A stretch of 38,594 bases of DNA from Oscillospiraceae bacterium (GCA_017937195.1 JAGBEA010000031.1:1-38594); one strand, 5' to 3'; positions 1 to 7,691 are shown, numbered from the stretch's first letter. Notes: a model not told the origin generated them from the sequence alone. Translations and numbers: made by a program.

Positions 1-109
<109 letters not shown>

Positions 110-110
110 A

Positions 111-138
111 AAGAACCATCCGAAAGGATGGTTCTTTT
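111..138 (+). terminator. Rho-independent terminator of the rRNA operon
   Basis: An 11-bp perfect stem (AAGAACCATCC / GGATGGTTCTT) with a GAAA tetraloop is followed by a short T run, directly after the 5S gene. Confidence 0.88.
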
Positions 139-187
139 GCTATATATGTAAATCTTGAGCAAGCGATTGCGTGTACGGAGGGTTGTT

Positions 188-811
188 ATGGCAAGAGAGA
201 TTCACCCTGAAGAAACAAGCCGTGCTGCGGCATATCAGCTTTGGATGAAAGCGCCTAATCCAATGGTGACAATATTCAAAACGCTGGATGTGACGAATAT
301 TCGCAGAGTCAGCAAGCGGAGAAATATGAAATTCAATATGCTGTTGGATTACTGTATTGGGAAAGCAGCTGTGCCTATAAAGGAATTTTATGTCTTGCCG
401 GTGGGCGACAAACTGATGGAATACGACGGTATTGCCGTAAACACCATTGTTAAGAATAAATCCGGAGAAGTGAGTTCCTGCGATATTCCATATACCGATG
501 ATTTGCAGGCGTTTCATCGTGATTATTTGAAATATACGACGGCTGTTGCTGAAAGCTGTCGGGACAGAGATCTGTCCGATGTATGTATGGTGATCGGAAC
601 ATCAGCGATCACCGAGACGGAAATCGACGGTGTGGTCGGTATGAATAGCGGCATCTTCAATAACCCCTTTATGATCTGGGGCAGATACAGAAAGCGCTGG
701 TGCAGATACTACCTGCCCGTATCCTTTCAATTTCACCACACGCAGATGGACGGCGCTCATGCAGGCAGATTTTTGGAGAATTTGCAAAAGGAAATCGAAA
801 AATTACATTAA
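188..811 (+). CDS. Chloramphenicol acetyltransferase-like protein (CAT family)
   Basis: The product is about 207 residues, close to the 210-220 of type A CATs. Near the C-terminus (about residues 183-189) it has HHTQMDG, matching the CAT catalytic HHxxxDG, in the context QFHHTQMDGAHAGRF. The N-terminal part fits the CAT fold, but the residues before the catalytic motif (NNPFMIWGRY) diverge from the usual SxPW segment, so acetylation of chloramphenicol itself is not assured. Many chromosomal CAT-like proteins of gut Clostridia have unknown acceptors. I chose the ATG at 188 because GGAGG at 177-182 lies just upstream; the frame is open from 155 but has no ribosome site there. The gene stands alone between the rRNA terminator and a convergent operon, and I see no clear promoter of its own. 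Confidence 0.8.
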   Translation: MAREIHPEETSRAAAYQLWMKAPNPMVTIFKTLDVTNIRRVSKRRNMKFNMLLDYCIGKAAVPIKEFYVLPVGDKLMEYDGIAVNTIVKNKSGEVSSCDIPYTDDLQAFHRDYLKYTTAVAESCRDRDLSDVCMVIGTSAITETEIDGVVGMNSGIFNNPFMIWGRYRKRWCRYYLPVSFQFHHTQMDGAHAGRFLENLQKEIEKLH

Positions 812-814
812 TAG

Positions 815-848
815 AAAAGTCCTCCGCACATTCGTGCGGAGGACTTTC
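815..848. terminator. Bidirectional terminator between the CAT-like gene and oadA
   Basis: AAAGTCCTCCGCAC / GTGCGGAGGACTTT form a long stem with a 4-nt loop, with A-rich and T-rich flanks on opposite sides. It lies between two convergent genes and probably serves both. Confidence 0.85.
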
Positions 849-854
849 ATTCTT

Positions 855-2339
855 TTACAGATTGTTCAGCACGTCAGCGCCGACCTGAACGGTCACATCG
901 CGGACAGCGTTGGGATCTGCAGCCTTTGCGGGAGCAGCAGGAGCGGCAGCAGCAGGTGCAGCGGCCTCTTCATACTTCTCAGGATGATCACGGCGATCCA
1001 GGAACTTGGGAGCCACCTGGGGGAACAGAGCCAGGCTCAGCACGTCCTCGTCGCTCTTGGCGATGTCCTTGAACTCCTCGCGGTACTTGTCCAGCTCGGG
1101 CTCCAGCAGGTCTGCGGGACGGCAGGTGATCACATCCTCGGGAGCGATACCGGCCTTAGCACGTACCTCGGGATTGACGGTGCCGGGCAGAGAACCGTAC
1201 TCGCCCTTCAGCATAGCCTTGGACTCCTTGGGGAAGACCTTGTAACGCTCGCCCATGATGACGTTCATCACGGCCTGCGTACCAACGATCTGGCTGGAAG
1301 GAGTGACCAGAGGAGGATAACCGAAGTCCTCGCGGACGCGGGGGATCTCGGCCAGCACGTCGTAGTACTTGTCTTCCTTACCGGCTTGCTTCAGCTGGGA
1401 GATCAGGTTGGACAGCATACCGCCGGGCACCTGATACAGCAGCGTGTTGGTGTCAACACTCAGCACCTTGGGATCCAGAGAACCGGCTTCTTTCAGGCGC
1501 TGTGCGATCTTACGGAAGTGGACAGCGGCATCGGACATCTTGTTCAGGTCCAGACCGGTGTCACGCACGGTGCCGCCCAGAGTGGCTACCAGAGACTCGG
1601 TAGCGGGCTGTGCGGTGCCGTTTGCCAGAGGGGACAGAGCGGTATCCACGATATCCACGCCGGCGTAAGCGGCCATCAGATAGGTCATATCGCCGGTACC
1701 GGTGGTGTTGTGAGTGTGCAGGTGGATGGGGACGGAAACGGATTCCTTCAGCGCCTTGATCAGGGAGTAGGCATCCATAGGCAGCAGCAGGTTTGCCATA
1801 TCCTTGACGCAGATGGTGTCAGCGCCCATCTGCTCCAGCTCCTTGGCCAGCTTAACGAAGTAGGCCTCGTTGTGGATGGGAGAGATGGTGTAAGACAGAG
1901 TGGCTTCCACCTGACCGCCGTACTTCTTGGTAGCATTGATGGCGGCTTCCAGATTACGCACATCGTTCAGTGCGTCGAAAATACGAATGATATCAATACC
2001 GTTTTCGATGGACTTGCGGCAGAAAGCATCCACCACGTCATCTGCATAGTGCTTGTAGCCCAGAATGTTCTGGCCACGGAACAGCATCTGCAGCTTGGTC
2101 TTGGGCAGACCTGCCTTCAGCTTGCGCAGACGCTCCCACGGATCTTCGTTGAGGAAACGCATGCAGGAGTCGAAAGTAGCGCCGCCCCAGCACTCCAGAG
2201 AATAGTAACCGATGGAGTCCAGAATCTCCAGTGCAGGCATCATATCCTCGATGGTCATACGGGTAGCCGCCTGAGACTGGTGGGCGTCACGCAGAATGGT
2301 ATCGGTGATCAGCAGGGGTTTATTAGACAGAAATTCCAT
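855..2339 (-). CDS. oadA: Oxaloacetate decarboxylase alpha subunit / carboxyltransferase (OadA, 5S-type)
   Basis: A 494-residue carboxyltransferase that moves CO2 from a 2-oxoacid, probably oxaloacetate, to carrier-bound biotin. The N-terminal HMGL-like TIM barrel has TDTILRDAHQS (residues 12-22), the metal-binding LHTHNTTGTG, and CVKDMANLL with the lysine carbamylated in this family. A post-catalytic helical domain follows. The C-terminus is an Ala/Pro linker that normally leads to a biotinyl domain, but here ends after about 20 residues (DPNAVRDVTVQVG...) without a biotin lysine. Biotin is supplied by the separate carrier at 3635-3994. It is the last gene of the operon, 21 nt after oadB. 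The pyruvate-carboxylase-like barrel argues for oxaloacetate rather than glutaconyl- or methylmalonyl-CoA as substrate. Confidence 0.9.
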   Translation of the reverse strand: MEFLSNKPLLITDTILRDAHQSQAATRMTIEDMMPALEILDSIGYYSLECWGGATFDSCMRFLNEDPWERLRKLKAGLPKTKLQMLFRGQNILGYKHYADDVVDAFCRKSIENGIDIIRIFDALNDVRNLEAAINATKKYGGQVEATLSYTISPIHNEAYFVKLAKELEQMGADTICVKDMANLLLPMDAYSLIKALKESVSVPIHLHTHNTTGTGDMTYLMAAYAGVDIVDTALSPLANGTAQPATESLVATLGGTVRDTGLDLNKMSDAAVHFRKIAQRLKEAGSLDPKVLSVDTNTLLYQVPGGMLSNLISQLKQAGKEDKYYDVLAEIPRVREDFGYPPLVTPSSQIVGTQAVMNVIMGERYKVFPKESKAMLKGEYGSLPGTVNPEVRAKAGIAPEDVITCRPADLLEPELDKYREEFKDIAKSDEDVLSLALFPQVAPKFLDRRDHPEKYEEAAAPAAAAPAAPAKAADPNAVRDVTVQVGADVLNNL

Positions 2340-2360
2340 AATTGATATACCTCGCTTCCA

Positions 2361-3620
2361 TTAACCGAACAGAGAGATCAGCACGCCTGCAGCAATTGCA
2401 GAGCCGATGACACCGGCCACGTTGGGACCCATGGCGTGCATCAGCAGGAAGTTGCTGGGATTGGCTTTCTGACCAACCATCTGGCTGACGCGTGCAGCCA
2501 TAGGCACAGCGGAAACACCGGCAGAGCCAATCAGCGGGTTGATCTTTTCCTTCAGGAACAGGTTCATAAACTTAGCCAGCAGCACGCCGCCTGCAGTACC
2601 GCAAGCGAAAGCGGTGATGCCCATAGCCATAATCTTCAAAGTGTCCAAGGAGAGGAAGGTAGTACCGGTAGCGGTAGCACCGACGGACACACCCAGGAAC
2701 ACGGTGACGATGTTCATCAGCTCGTTCTGGACAGCCTTGCTCAGACGCTCGGTCACGCCGCACTCCTTGAACAAGTTACCCAGCATCAGGCAGGCGATCA
2801 GAGGCGCAGCGGAGGGAACCAGCAGAGCCACAAAGATGGTAACCACGATGGGGAACACGATCTTTTCGGTCTTGGAAACCTCGCGCAGAGGCTTCATCAC
2901 GATCTGGCGCTCCTTCTCGGTGGTCAGCAGCTTCATGATAGGGGGCTGAATCACCGGCACCAGAGCCATGTAGGAGTAAGCGGAAACGGCGATGGGGCCC
3001 AGCAGAGCAGGCGCCAGCATTGCAGTGACGAAGATGGCGGTAGGACCGTCAGCGCCGCCGATGATGCCGATAGAAGAAGCCTGCAGCGGATCAAAGCCCA
3101 ACCAACGGGCGCCCAAATAGGCCATAAAGATACCCAGCTGTGCAGCAGCACCCAGCAGCAGGCTCTTGGGATTGGCGATCAGAGGACCGAAGTCGGTCAT
3201 GGCACCCACGCCCATAAAGATCAGGCAGGGATAGATACCCAGCTTAACGCCCAGATACAGCACATCCACCAAGCCAGCAGAAATAGTGTCACCAACAGCG
3301 ACAGAGGCCAAAACATCGGGGGCCACACCGGCAGCTGCCAGTTCCGTCAGAAACTCGGCGGTGATGGGGGCACCGCCAAACAGATCCCAGTGGATGTGAC
3401 CGCCGGCGAACAGAATCTCGTGAAACATATTAGCGCCGGGCAGATTGGTGATGAGCATACCGAAGGCGATAGGAACCAGCAGCAGCGGCTCAAACTTCTT
3501 TACGATGCCAAGGAACAGCAGCACGCAGGCGATGGCAATCATAAGCAGACACTTCCAGTTTGTACCCTCAAAAAAGAGGGCAAAACCGGTGTCATTAACA
3601 AATCTCAGAATAGCGTCCAT
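2361..3620 (-). CDS. oadB: Na+-translocating decarboxylase beta subunit (OadB/GcdB family)
   Basis: A 419-residue polytopic membrane protein with about nine to eleven hydrophobic segments. It decarboxylates carboxybiotin and couples this to Na+ export. The conserved [12 protein letters not shown] segment, containing the Asp essential for Na+ coupling in characterised OadB proteins, is present, as is [11 protein letters not shown] near the C-terminus. GGAGG lies a few bases upstream of the ATG. It sits 14 nt after the biotin carrier gene. Beta subunits of oxaloacetate, methylmalonyl-CoA and glutaconyl-CoA decarboxylases are interchangeable by sequence, so the substrate comes from the alpha subunit. 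Confidence 0.93.
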   Translation of the reverse strand: MDAILRFVNDTGFALFFEGTNWKCLLMIAIACVLLFLGIVKKFEPLLLVPIAFGMLITNLPGANMFHEILFAGGHIHWDLFGGAPITAEFLTELAAAGVAPDVLASVAVGDTISAGLVDVLYLGVKLGIYPCLIFMGVGAMTDFGPLIANPKSLLLGAAAQLGIFMAYLGARWLGFDPLQASSIGIIGGADGPTAIFVTAMLAPALLGPIAVSAYSYMALVPVIQPPIMKLLTTEKERQIVMKPLREVSKTEKIVFPIVVTIFVALLVPSAAPLIACLMLGNLFKECGVTERLSKAVQNELMNIVTVFLGVSVGATATGTTFLSLDTLKIMAMGITAFACGTAGGVLLAKFMNLFLKEKINPLIGSAGVSAVPMAARVSQMVGQKANPSNFLLMHAMGPNVAGVIGSAIAAGVLISLFG

Positions 3621-3634
3621 TCAGTGGCCCTCCA

Positions 3635-3994
3635 TTACTGGATGACGCACAGCAGCGCACCGGACTCAACGGCAGAACCCTTGCTGGTATTGACAGAAGC
3701 GATCACGCCGTCGCAGGGGCTCATGATCTCGTTCTCCATCTTCATGGCCTCCAGGATCATCAGCACCTGACCGCGCTTAACGGTATCACCGGCAGCAACA
3801 TTGACGGACAGAATGTTGCCGGGCATAGGAGCGGTGACCTTCTCACCACCGGCAGGAGCAGCAGCCACAGGAGCGGGAGCGGCAGCAGGTGCAGCGGCAG
3901 GAGCAGCAGCAACGGGAGCGGCAGCAGCGCCGGTCATCTCCTCCAGCTCGACCTCATAAACGGTGCCGTTTACATTAACTCTATACTTTTTCAT
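3635..3994 (-). CDS. Biotin carrier protein of the decarboxylase
   Basis: A 119-residue protein: a short N-terminal segment (1-20), an Ala/Pro-rich flexible linker (about 21-50), and a biotinyl/lipoyl domain with EAMKMEN at 82-88. Lys85 is the expected biotinylation site. The swinging domain shuttles CO2 between the alpha subunit and the membrane beta subunit. AGGAGG precedes the ATG. It is the second gene of the operon. Confidence 0.94.
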   Translation of the reverse strand: MKKYRVNVNGTVYEVELEEMTGAAAAPVAAAPAAAPAAAPAPVAAAPAGGEKVTAPMPGNILSVNVAAGDTVKRGQVLMILEAMKMENEIMSPCDGVIASVNTSKGSAVESGALLCVIQ

Positions 3995-4014
3995 TTTCTC
4001 TAATCCTCCTGTGA

Positions 4015-4293
4015 TTACACTTTTTTAATAGAAACGATGCGGATTGCGGAAACATCGGCGCCCATATCTTCAGCGACAGCGGCGGCGATAGCGGCGATCA
4101 GCTCAGGCTTCTTGCCGGAGTTGATCTGAGGCTGGACGGGGGCAGCAGCAACCGGAGCGGGAGCAGCGGTGGTGTTGCCTTTCAGCTTGCGGACGATAGC
4201 GCTCATGATCGTAACGATGAACACGATGCACACAAGACCTACAAAGACCGTTCCCATGCCCATCAGACATACGAACAGGTTGGAATACTCCAT
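4015..4293 (-). CDS. oadG: Decarboxylase gamma subunit (OadG family)
   Basis: A 92-residue protein with one N-terminal membrane helix (about residues 5-33), a Pro/Ala linker, and a soluble tail. This is the size and layout of OadG, which anchors and assembles the alpha and beta subunits. GGGAGGG lies about 8 nt upstream of the ATG. First gene of the operon, followed after 20 nt by the biotin carrier. Confidence 0.85.
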   Translation of the reverse strand: MEYSNLFVCLMGMGTVFVGLVCIVFIVTIMSAIVRKLKGNTTAAPAPVAAAPVQPQINSGKKPELIAAIAAAVAEDMGADVSAIRIVSIKKV

Positions 4294-4325
4294 GGATCAA
4301 ATCCCTCCCATTATGATATGGTTAT

Positions 4326-4354
4326 ATTGTACCAAACATTTGGTAAGTTTTCAA
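4326..4354 (-). promoter_or_regulatory. Sigma-A promoter of the oad operon with embedded palindrome
   Basis: Read on the minus strand: -35 TTGAAA (4349-4354), 17-bp spacer, -10 TACAAT (4326-4331). The palindrome ACCAAACATTTGGT (4331-4344) starts at the -10 box and fills most of the spacer, a good position for a repressor site. Confidence 0.78.
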
Positions 4355-4504
4355 TTGTTTTTTCAAAACTGTCAGTTTGACGAAGATTTAACAATCCGGT
4401 AAAGAAATTTTGACATTCCCACAAGAAAAACGGAAAATGCCTTTCAAAATCGGGCGGTTTGTGATAAATTATCGTGTAGAAACACGAAAAGGCAGGTGAG
4501 GATC

Positions 4505-5179
4505 GTGCGGTATGGTGAGATCCGCCGCGGTATATTTATATCGCGTCCCAACCGATTTATTGCATATATTAAAATAGACGGTGAAGAAGTTGTTTGCCAC
4601 GTGAAGAACACGGGGCGCTGTCGGGAACTGTTAGTGCCGGGCGCTGAGGTGTGGCTGGAGCGCGGGGAAAACCCCAATCGAAAAACTGCCTATGACCTGA
4701 TCGCGGTGCAAAAGGGCGGGAAGCTGATCAATATGGATGCGCAGGCACCCAATAAGGTGTTTGCCGAGTGGGCAGCACAGTTTGAGCCGAAGCTGCAGGC
4801 GCTGCGCAGCGAGTATACATATGGACAGTCACGGCTGGACTTCTGCCTGCAGACCGAAGCTGGGCTGCATTTTGTGGAGGTGAAAGGCGTAACGCTGGAG
4901 GAGAACGGACATACCCGTTTTCCGGACGCACCCACGGAGCGGGGCATCAAGCACCTGCACGAGCTGATCCGCGCGGTGGAAGAGGGGCATCGGGCCAGCG
5001 CTGTTTTTGTGATCCAGATGGAGGATGTGGTGGACTTTGCCCCCAATGATGTGACCCATCCCGCCTTTGGTGAGGCGCTGCGGCAGGCGGCAGCAGCCGG
5101 TGTGCGAGTCGTGGCGGTCAACTGCCGCGTCGCACCGGATCGGCTGGAGATCTTGGGCGAGATCCCGGTCATCTTATAA
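4505..5179 (+). CDS. sfsA: SfsA family DNA/RNA nuclease (sugar fermentation stimulation protein)
   Basis: About 224 residues, the usual SfsA size. The N-terminal OB-like part has GIFISRPNRFIAYIKIDG and HVKNTGRC. The nuclease-like core has SRLDFCL and HFVEVKGVTLEENG, which carry the D/E-x-K residues of the family. E. coli SfsA was first described as a maltose-metabolism regulator and later as a nuclease; the cellular role is uncertain. I prefer GTG at 4505 because AGGTGAG (4494-4500) sits just before it and the resulting MRYGEIRRG matches other SfsA starts; an in-frame GTG at 4496 is the alternative. Transcribed divergently from the oad operon. Confidence 0.9.
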   Translation: MRYGEIRRGIFISRPNRFIAYIKIDGEEVVCHVKNTGRCRELLVPGAEVWLERGENPNRKTAYDLIAVQKGGKLINMDAQAPNKVFAEWAAQFEPKLQALRSEYTYGQSRLDFCLQTEAGLHFVEVKGVTLEENGHTRFPDAPTERGIKHLHELIRAVEEGHRASAVFVIQMEDVVDFAPNDVTHPAFGEALRQAAAAGVRVVAVNCRVAPDRLEILGEIPVIL

Positions 5180-5210
5180 TGCAGCGATAGTTTGCCCAGA
5201 TTCATAAGAA

Positions 5211-5246
5211 AAACACCGGTCGGGCGCAGTTGCCTGACCGGTGTTT
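5211..5246. terminator. Bidirectional terminator between sfsA and the Nudix gene
   Basis: AAACACCGGTCGGGC pairs with GCCTGACCGGTGTTT around a GCAGTT loop. It lies between convergent genes with A/T flanks on both sides. Confidence 0.83.
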
Positions 5247-5251
5247 GTGCG

Positions 5252-5866
5252 TCAATCCTTCATATTTTGAATCAGCCAATGGGTGATGCGGGCGGTAAGA
5301 CCCCAAAGAGGGTAGGGCAGACCGGTGTAGACCGGCACCTCCATCCGTCCGGCTGTCCATTGATAGGCGGGCGGCGCCTGCACCAGTTCGTAGGGGAAAT
5401 CCTCCGCCACCATCGGCTTGAGGTCGTATTGATAGACCTGCGGCGGATTGTCCTGCAGGTAGGTGAGCGGTACAAGGAAGGTGTCCGCCACTTCTGCCTC
5501 ATTGCGCTTGATCTGTTCCAACGCGGCAGCATCGATCCGCGCCAATACGGGGTGCATCAAGCTCTCCGAGCGCAGATACAGAAAATCAAGCCGTCCGATT
5601 ATCTCAATGAGGGATTGGTCGATGGACAGCTCCTCGCAGGTCTCGCGCAGCGCGCACTGTTCCGGCGTTTCACCAGACTCCATCCGCCCACCGGGGAAAC
5701 AGACCTCGGCGGCGTGGTGGCGCAGCTGGGAGGAGCGCACCTCATAGAGAAGATGCAGCCCATCCGGCAATTCTACCAAAGGCACTAATACGGCGAATTC
5801 ATTGCGAATTCCCTGCAAGGTGGGGGTGTGATGGGCAAATTTTTCGCGAAAAGCATGGATATCCAC
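5252..5866 (-). CDS. Nudix hydrolase, CoA pyrophosphatase-like
   Basis: 204 residues. A complete Nudix box starts at Gly60: G-x5-E66-x7-R74-E75-x2-E78-E79, with FPGGRMESGET at its start. Just before it LLYEVRSSQLRHHAAEVCF matches the CoA-diphosphatase (NUDT7/NudL) signature that precedes the box. These enzymes cleave CoA and acyl-CoAs to phosphopantetheine and 3',5'-ADP. The family is clear; CoA specificity is inferred from the upstream motif. Single gene, convergent with sfsA. Confidence 0.86.
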   Translation of the reverse strand: MDIHAFREKFAHHTPTLQGIRNEFAVLVPLVELPDGLHLLYEVRSSQLRHHAAEVCFPGGRMESGETPEQCALRETCEELSIDQSLIEIIGRLDFLYLRSESLMHPVLARIDAAALEQIKRNEAEVADTFLVPLTYLQDNPPQVYQYDLKPMVAEDFPYELVQAPPAYQWTAGRMEVPVYTGLPYPLWGLTARITHWLIQNMKD

Positions 5867-5897
5867 AGCAGTGCCTCCTTACCTTAAAATGAGAAAA

Positions 5898-5921
5898 GTC
5901 CCCCATCTTTCGATGGGGGAC
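5898..5921 (-). terminator. Terminator of the small Cys-rich gene
   Basis: GTCCCCCATC / GATGGGGGAC with a TTTC loop; on the minus strand it is followed by TTTTCTCATTTT. It lies 15 nt after the stop of the 5937-6077 gene. Confidence 0.83.
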
Positions 5922-5936
5922 GGTCAGTCACAGACT

Positions 5937-6077
5937 TCAGCAGCCGCAGCCGCAGCTGTTGTTCTGCATCGTGTTGCCGCAGCCGCAGCCGGAGCCGTTG
6001 CCACAGAACAGAAACAGAATGATGATGGCGATGATGATCCAGCAGCAGTTGCCGCCGCCCCAGGAATTATTACACAT
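5937..6077 (-). CDS. Small Cys/Gly-rich membrane peptide (46 aa)
   Basis: A 46-codon frame with its own AGGAGG (6085-6090) seven bases upstream of the ATG and a dedicated terminator. The peptide begins MCNNSWGGGNCC, has a hydrophobic stretch WIIIAIIILFLF (about residues 13-24), and ends in alternating Cys and Gly (GCGCG ... CGCGC). Such short Cys-rich, single-helix peptides occur across Clostridia and are sometimes annotated as chorion-class high-cysteine or YjcZ-like proteins. The function is unknown; metal binding or a spore or envelope role is conjecture. The ribosome site and terminator make it a convincing gene despite its length. Confidence 0.8.
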   Translation of the reverse strand: MCNNSWGGGNCCWIIIAIIILFLFCGNGSGCGCGNTMQNNSCGCGC

Positions 6078-6152
6078 AGCGCAACCTCCTATGAAATGTG
6101 GACCTTTTGTCAGGTCTCATTCCATAGTATGCCTGCGCGCCGGATTGGTGCG

Positions 6153-6782
6153 TCAGCTTCTGGAAATGCGATAGCTGAGCGTCAGCAGCGTGTCAACAAA
6201 GTGGATATTTTCAAAGAAAACGCCGGGGACTTGGGTGGACAGCTCCACATTGGTGAAGTTCCAGAAACCGCGGATGCCCATATCAATCAGCTGGTCAGCC
6301 AAAGACTGCGCCACATTCTGCGGCACGGTCAGCACCGCCACATCGGGGTGATACTGCTCCACATAGGAGGGCAGCTCATCGATGGAGCGGATGGTGACGT
6401 CGTGGATCGTGGTGCCGATCAGCTCGGGCGAGCGATCAAAGGCGGAATCGATCTGGAAACCGACCTTGCCGAAATCGAAGTTCTGCAGCAGGGCGTGACC
6501 CAGATGACCTGCGCCCACCACAATGATGCGGTGACCGTTGTCGATGCCCAGAATATGCCCGATCTCTGCGCGCAGCTCGGCCACGTTGTAGCCGTAGCCC
6601 TGCTGACCAAACTCACCAAAGCAGCTCAGATCCTGCCGGATCTGGGAGGCGGTGATGGACATACGAAGACCCAAAGAATTGGAGGAGATGCGCTCTACAC
6701 CCTTGTTGTAGAGGTCATCCAGATAGCGATAGTAGCGGGGGAGGCGGTGGATCACCGCATCGGAAATTTTCTGTCGTTTCAT
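6153..6782 (-). CDS. rex: Redox-sensing transcriptional repressor Rex
   Basis: 209 residues, the standard Rex length. The N-terminal winged helix (about 1-80) includes SSNSLGLRMSITASQIRQDL and FGEFGQQGYGYN. The C-terminal Rossmann domain has GAGHLG at 90-95 for NAD(H) binding and the domain-swap helix near the end. Rex senses the NADH/NAD+ ratio and represses fermentation genes when NADH is low. An operator-like sequence overlaps its own -35 box (see 6863-6903), so autoregulation is likely. Confidence 0.95.
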   Translation of the reverse strand: MKRQKISDAVIHRLPRYYRYLDDLYNKGVERISSNSLGLRMSITASQIRQDLSCFGEFGQQGYGYNVAELRAEIGHILGIDNGHRIIVVGAGHLGHALLQNFDFGKVGFQIDSAFDRSPELIGTTIHDVTIRSIDELPSYVEQYHPDVAVLTVPQNVAQSLADQLIDMGIRGFWNFTNVELSTQVPGVFFENIHFVDTLLTLSYRISRS

Positions 6783-6862
6783 AATATAGCATCGTCCTTT
6801 TCGTGAACTGCGTGAAGAAAGACCAGCGAAAGCACATCGCTGATCTGTTTTAGATTGTATTC

Positions 6863-6903
6863 ATTGTACTCCTATTATGCAGACTTGTCAACTTTTTTAA
6901 CAA
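6863..6903 (-). promoter_or_regulatory. rex promoter with Rex-like operator
   Basis: On the minus strand: -35 TTGACA (6886-6891), 17-bp spacer, -10 TACAAT (6863-6868). The sequence TTGTCAACTTTTTTAACAA (6885-6903, top strand) resembles the Rex consensus TTGTtAA-N4-TTAACAA but has a 5-nt rather than 4-nt centre. The promoter is clear; operator function is inferred. Confidence 0.75.
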
Positions 6904-6984
6904 TCTTTGCGGCGAAATTTTTCTTTACAATGGGAGGGGGAGTTGATATAATACCTTGGTACGGATTTGAAAACTGTATCATAT

Positions 6985-7061
6985 GTGCCCGTAGCTCAGT
7001 TGGATAGAGCGTCAGACTCCGACTCTGAAGGCCGCTGGTTCGAATCCAGTCGGGCATACCA
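6985..7061 (+). tRNA. tRNA-Arg (anticodon CCG)
   Basis: A complete 77-nt cloverleaf: acceptor GTGCCCG with CGGGCAT (one G-U pair at the end), D arm GCTCAGTTGGATAGAGC, anticodon stem TCAGA/TCTGA around loop CTCCGAC giving anticodon CCG, T arm with GGTTCGAATCC, discriminator A and an encoded CCA. Confidence 0.95.
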
Positions 7062-7258
7062 AAAAGCTGACCCCAAAAGGGTTGGCTTTTTTGTTTTGGA
7101 GAATTGGCAAACCGGCGGCCTTCAGGTGCGAAGCACGTCAAATCCGCCGGAGGCTGCCCAGTGCACAGCACCGTCGGCAGGCCGCTGGTTCGAATCCAGT
7201 CGGGCATACCAAAAAGCTGACCCTCTGAAAGGGTTGGTTTTTTTGTTTTGGAGAATTG
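7029..7258 (+). repeat. Partial tandem duplication of the tRNA-Arg 3' half plus terminator
   Basis: The unit at 7029-7106 (from the variable loop through the T arm, CCA, terminator and GAGAATTG) recurs at 7179-7258, offset by 150 bp. The first 45 bases are identical and the terminator differs slightly. The DNA between (7107-7178) holds a CCGGCGG...CCGCCGG inverted repeat and an 11-nt reverse-complement copy of tRNA bases 7025-7035 at 7115-7125. The second copy lacks acceptor 5', D and anticodon arms, so it is not a functional tRNA. Confidence 0.88.
7064..7092 (+). terminator. Terminator of tRNA-Arg
   Basis: AAGCTGACCC / GGGTTGGCTT (two G-U pairs) with a short A-rich loop, ending in a T run. 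Confidence 0.8.
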
Positions 7259-7284
7259 ATGTGTGTGATAAATGGTGCTATACT
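7256..7284 (+). promoter_or_regulatory. Promoter of the PNPOx-like gene
   Basis: TTGATG (7256-7261), 17-bp spacer, TATACT (7279-7284), 35 nt before the ATG at 7319. Its -35 box overlaps the end of the duplicated tRNA-terminator unit. Confidence 0.68.
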
Positions 7285-7318
7285 TGATTATAGGTTAATT
7301 TGGGGGAGAAGAATAGAT

Positions 7319-7687
7319 ATGAGCGAGGCATATGAATTTCTGAAAGAGTGCGAGGCGTTCTTTGTTTTGACCATCAACGGCGATTATCCTGCCGGCAGAC
7401 CTTTTGGGGCGGTAATGGAGGTGGGGGATGATCTGTACATCTCCACCAATGATATGAATCAGGCGCATCAGCAGCTGCGAAAGCACGATAAGATTCAGAT
7501 CGTGGCCAAGAAGCCGGCATCGCGGGAATGGATCCGCATCACCGGCCTCGCCGAGGAGTGTACGGATGAGAATCTGCGGCAAAAGATGGTGGCGGAGCGG
7601 CCCTTCCTGCAGCAGCGCTTTGGTGCCATCGGAATGGAGCATTTCATTCTGTTTAAGGTGAAAGTGGAGAATGTAGAGATCAAGTAA
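7319..7687 (+). CDS. Pyridoxamine 5'-phosphate oxidase family (FMN-binding split barrel) protein
   Basis: 122 residues from the ATG at 7319, chosen because GGGGGAGA lies about 10 bases upstream; the frame is open further left but runs into the tRNA repeat. The sequence has split-barrel features: FFVLTINGDYPAGRPFGAVMEV (shown here only as a landmark, near residues 13-34), DDLYISTND, and ASREWIRITGLAEE. Small proteins of this type bind FMN or F420-like cofactors or haem and include nitroreductase-like and general stress proteins; the substrate here is unknown. It is monocistronic, between its own promoter and terminator. Confidence 0.8.
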   Translation: MSEAYEFLKECEAFFVLTINGDYPAGRPFGAVMEVGDDLYISTNDMNQAHQQLRKHDKIQIVAKKPASREWIRITGLAEECTDENLRQKMVAERPFLQQRFGAIGMEHFILFKVKVENVEIK

Positions 7688-7691
7688 AGAG

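Noticed and set aside
759-2345. A 528-codon open frame on the plus strand opposite oadA
   Set aside because: It is antisense to a gene with clear catalytic motifs. Its translation is His/Gln/Gly-rich and lacks any motif, as expected from codon bias of the real strand.
2436-3770. A 444-codon plus-strand frame opposite oadB and the biotin carrier
   Set aside because: His/Gln-rich shadow with no ribosome site; the minus strand encodes a conserved membrane protein here.
4410-4438. Possible sfsA promoter TTGACA with GAAAAT
   Set aside because: The -35 is perfect but the -10 match is poor and no better partner at 16-18 bp was found; left unassigned.
6875-7207. A 110-codon minus-strand frame over tRNA-Arg and its repeat
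   Set aside because: It translates the reverse complement of a tRNA (MPDWIRTSGL repeated twice), a well-known false protein.
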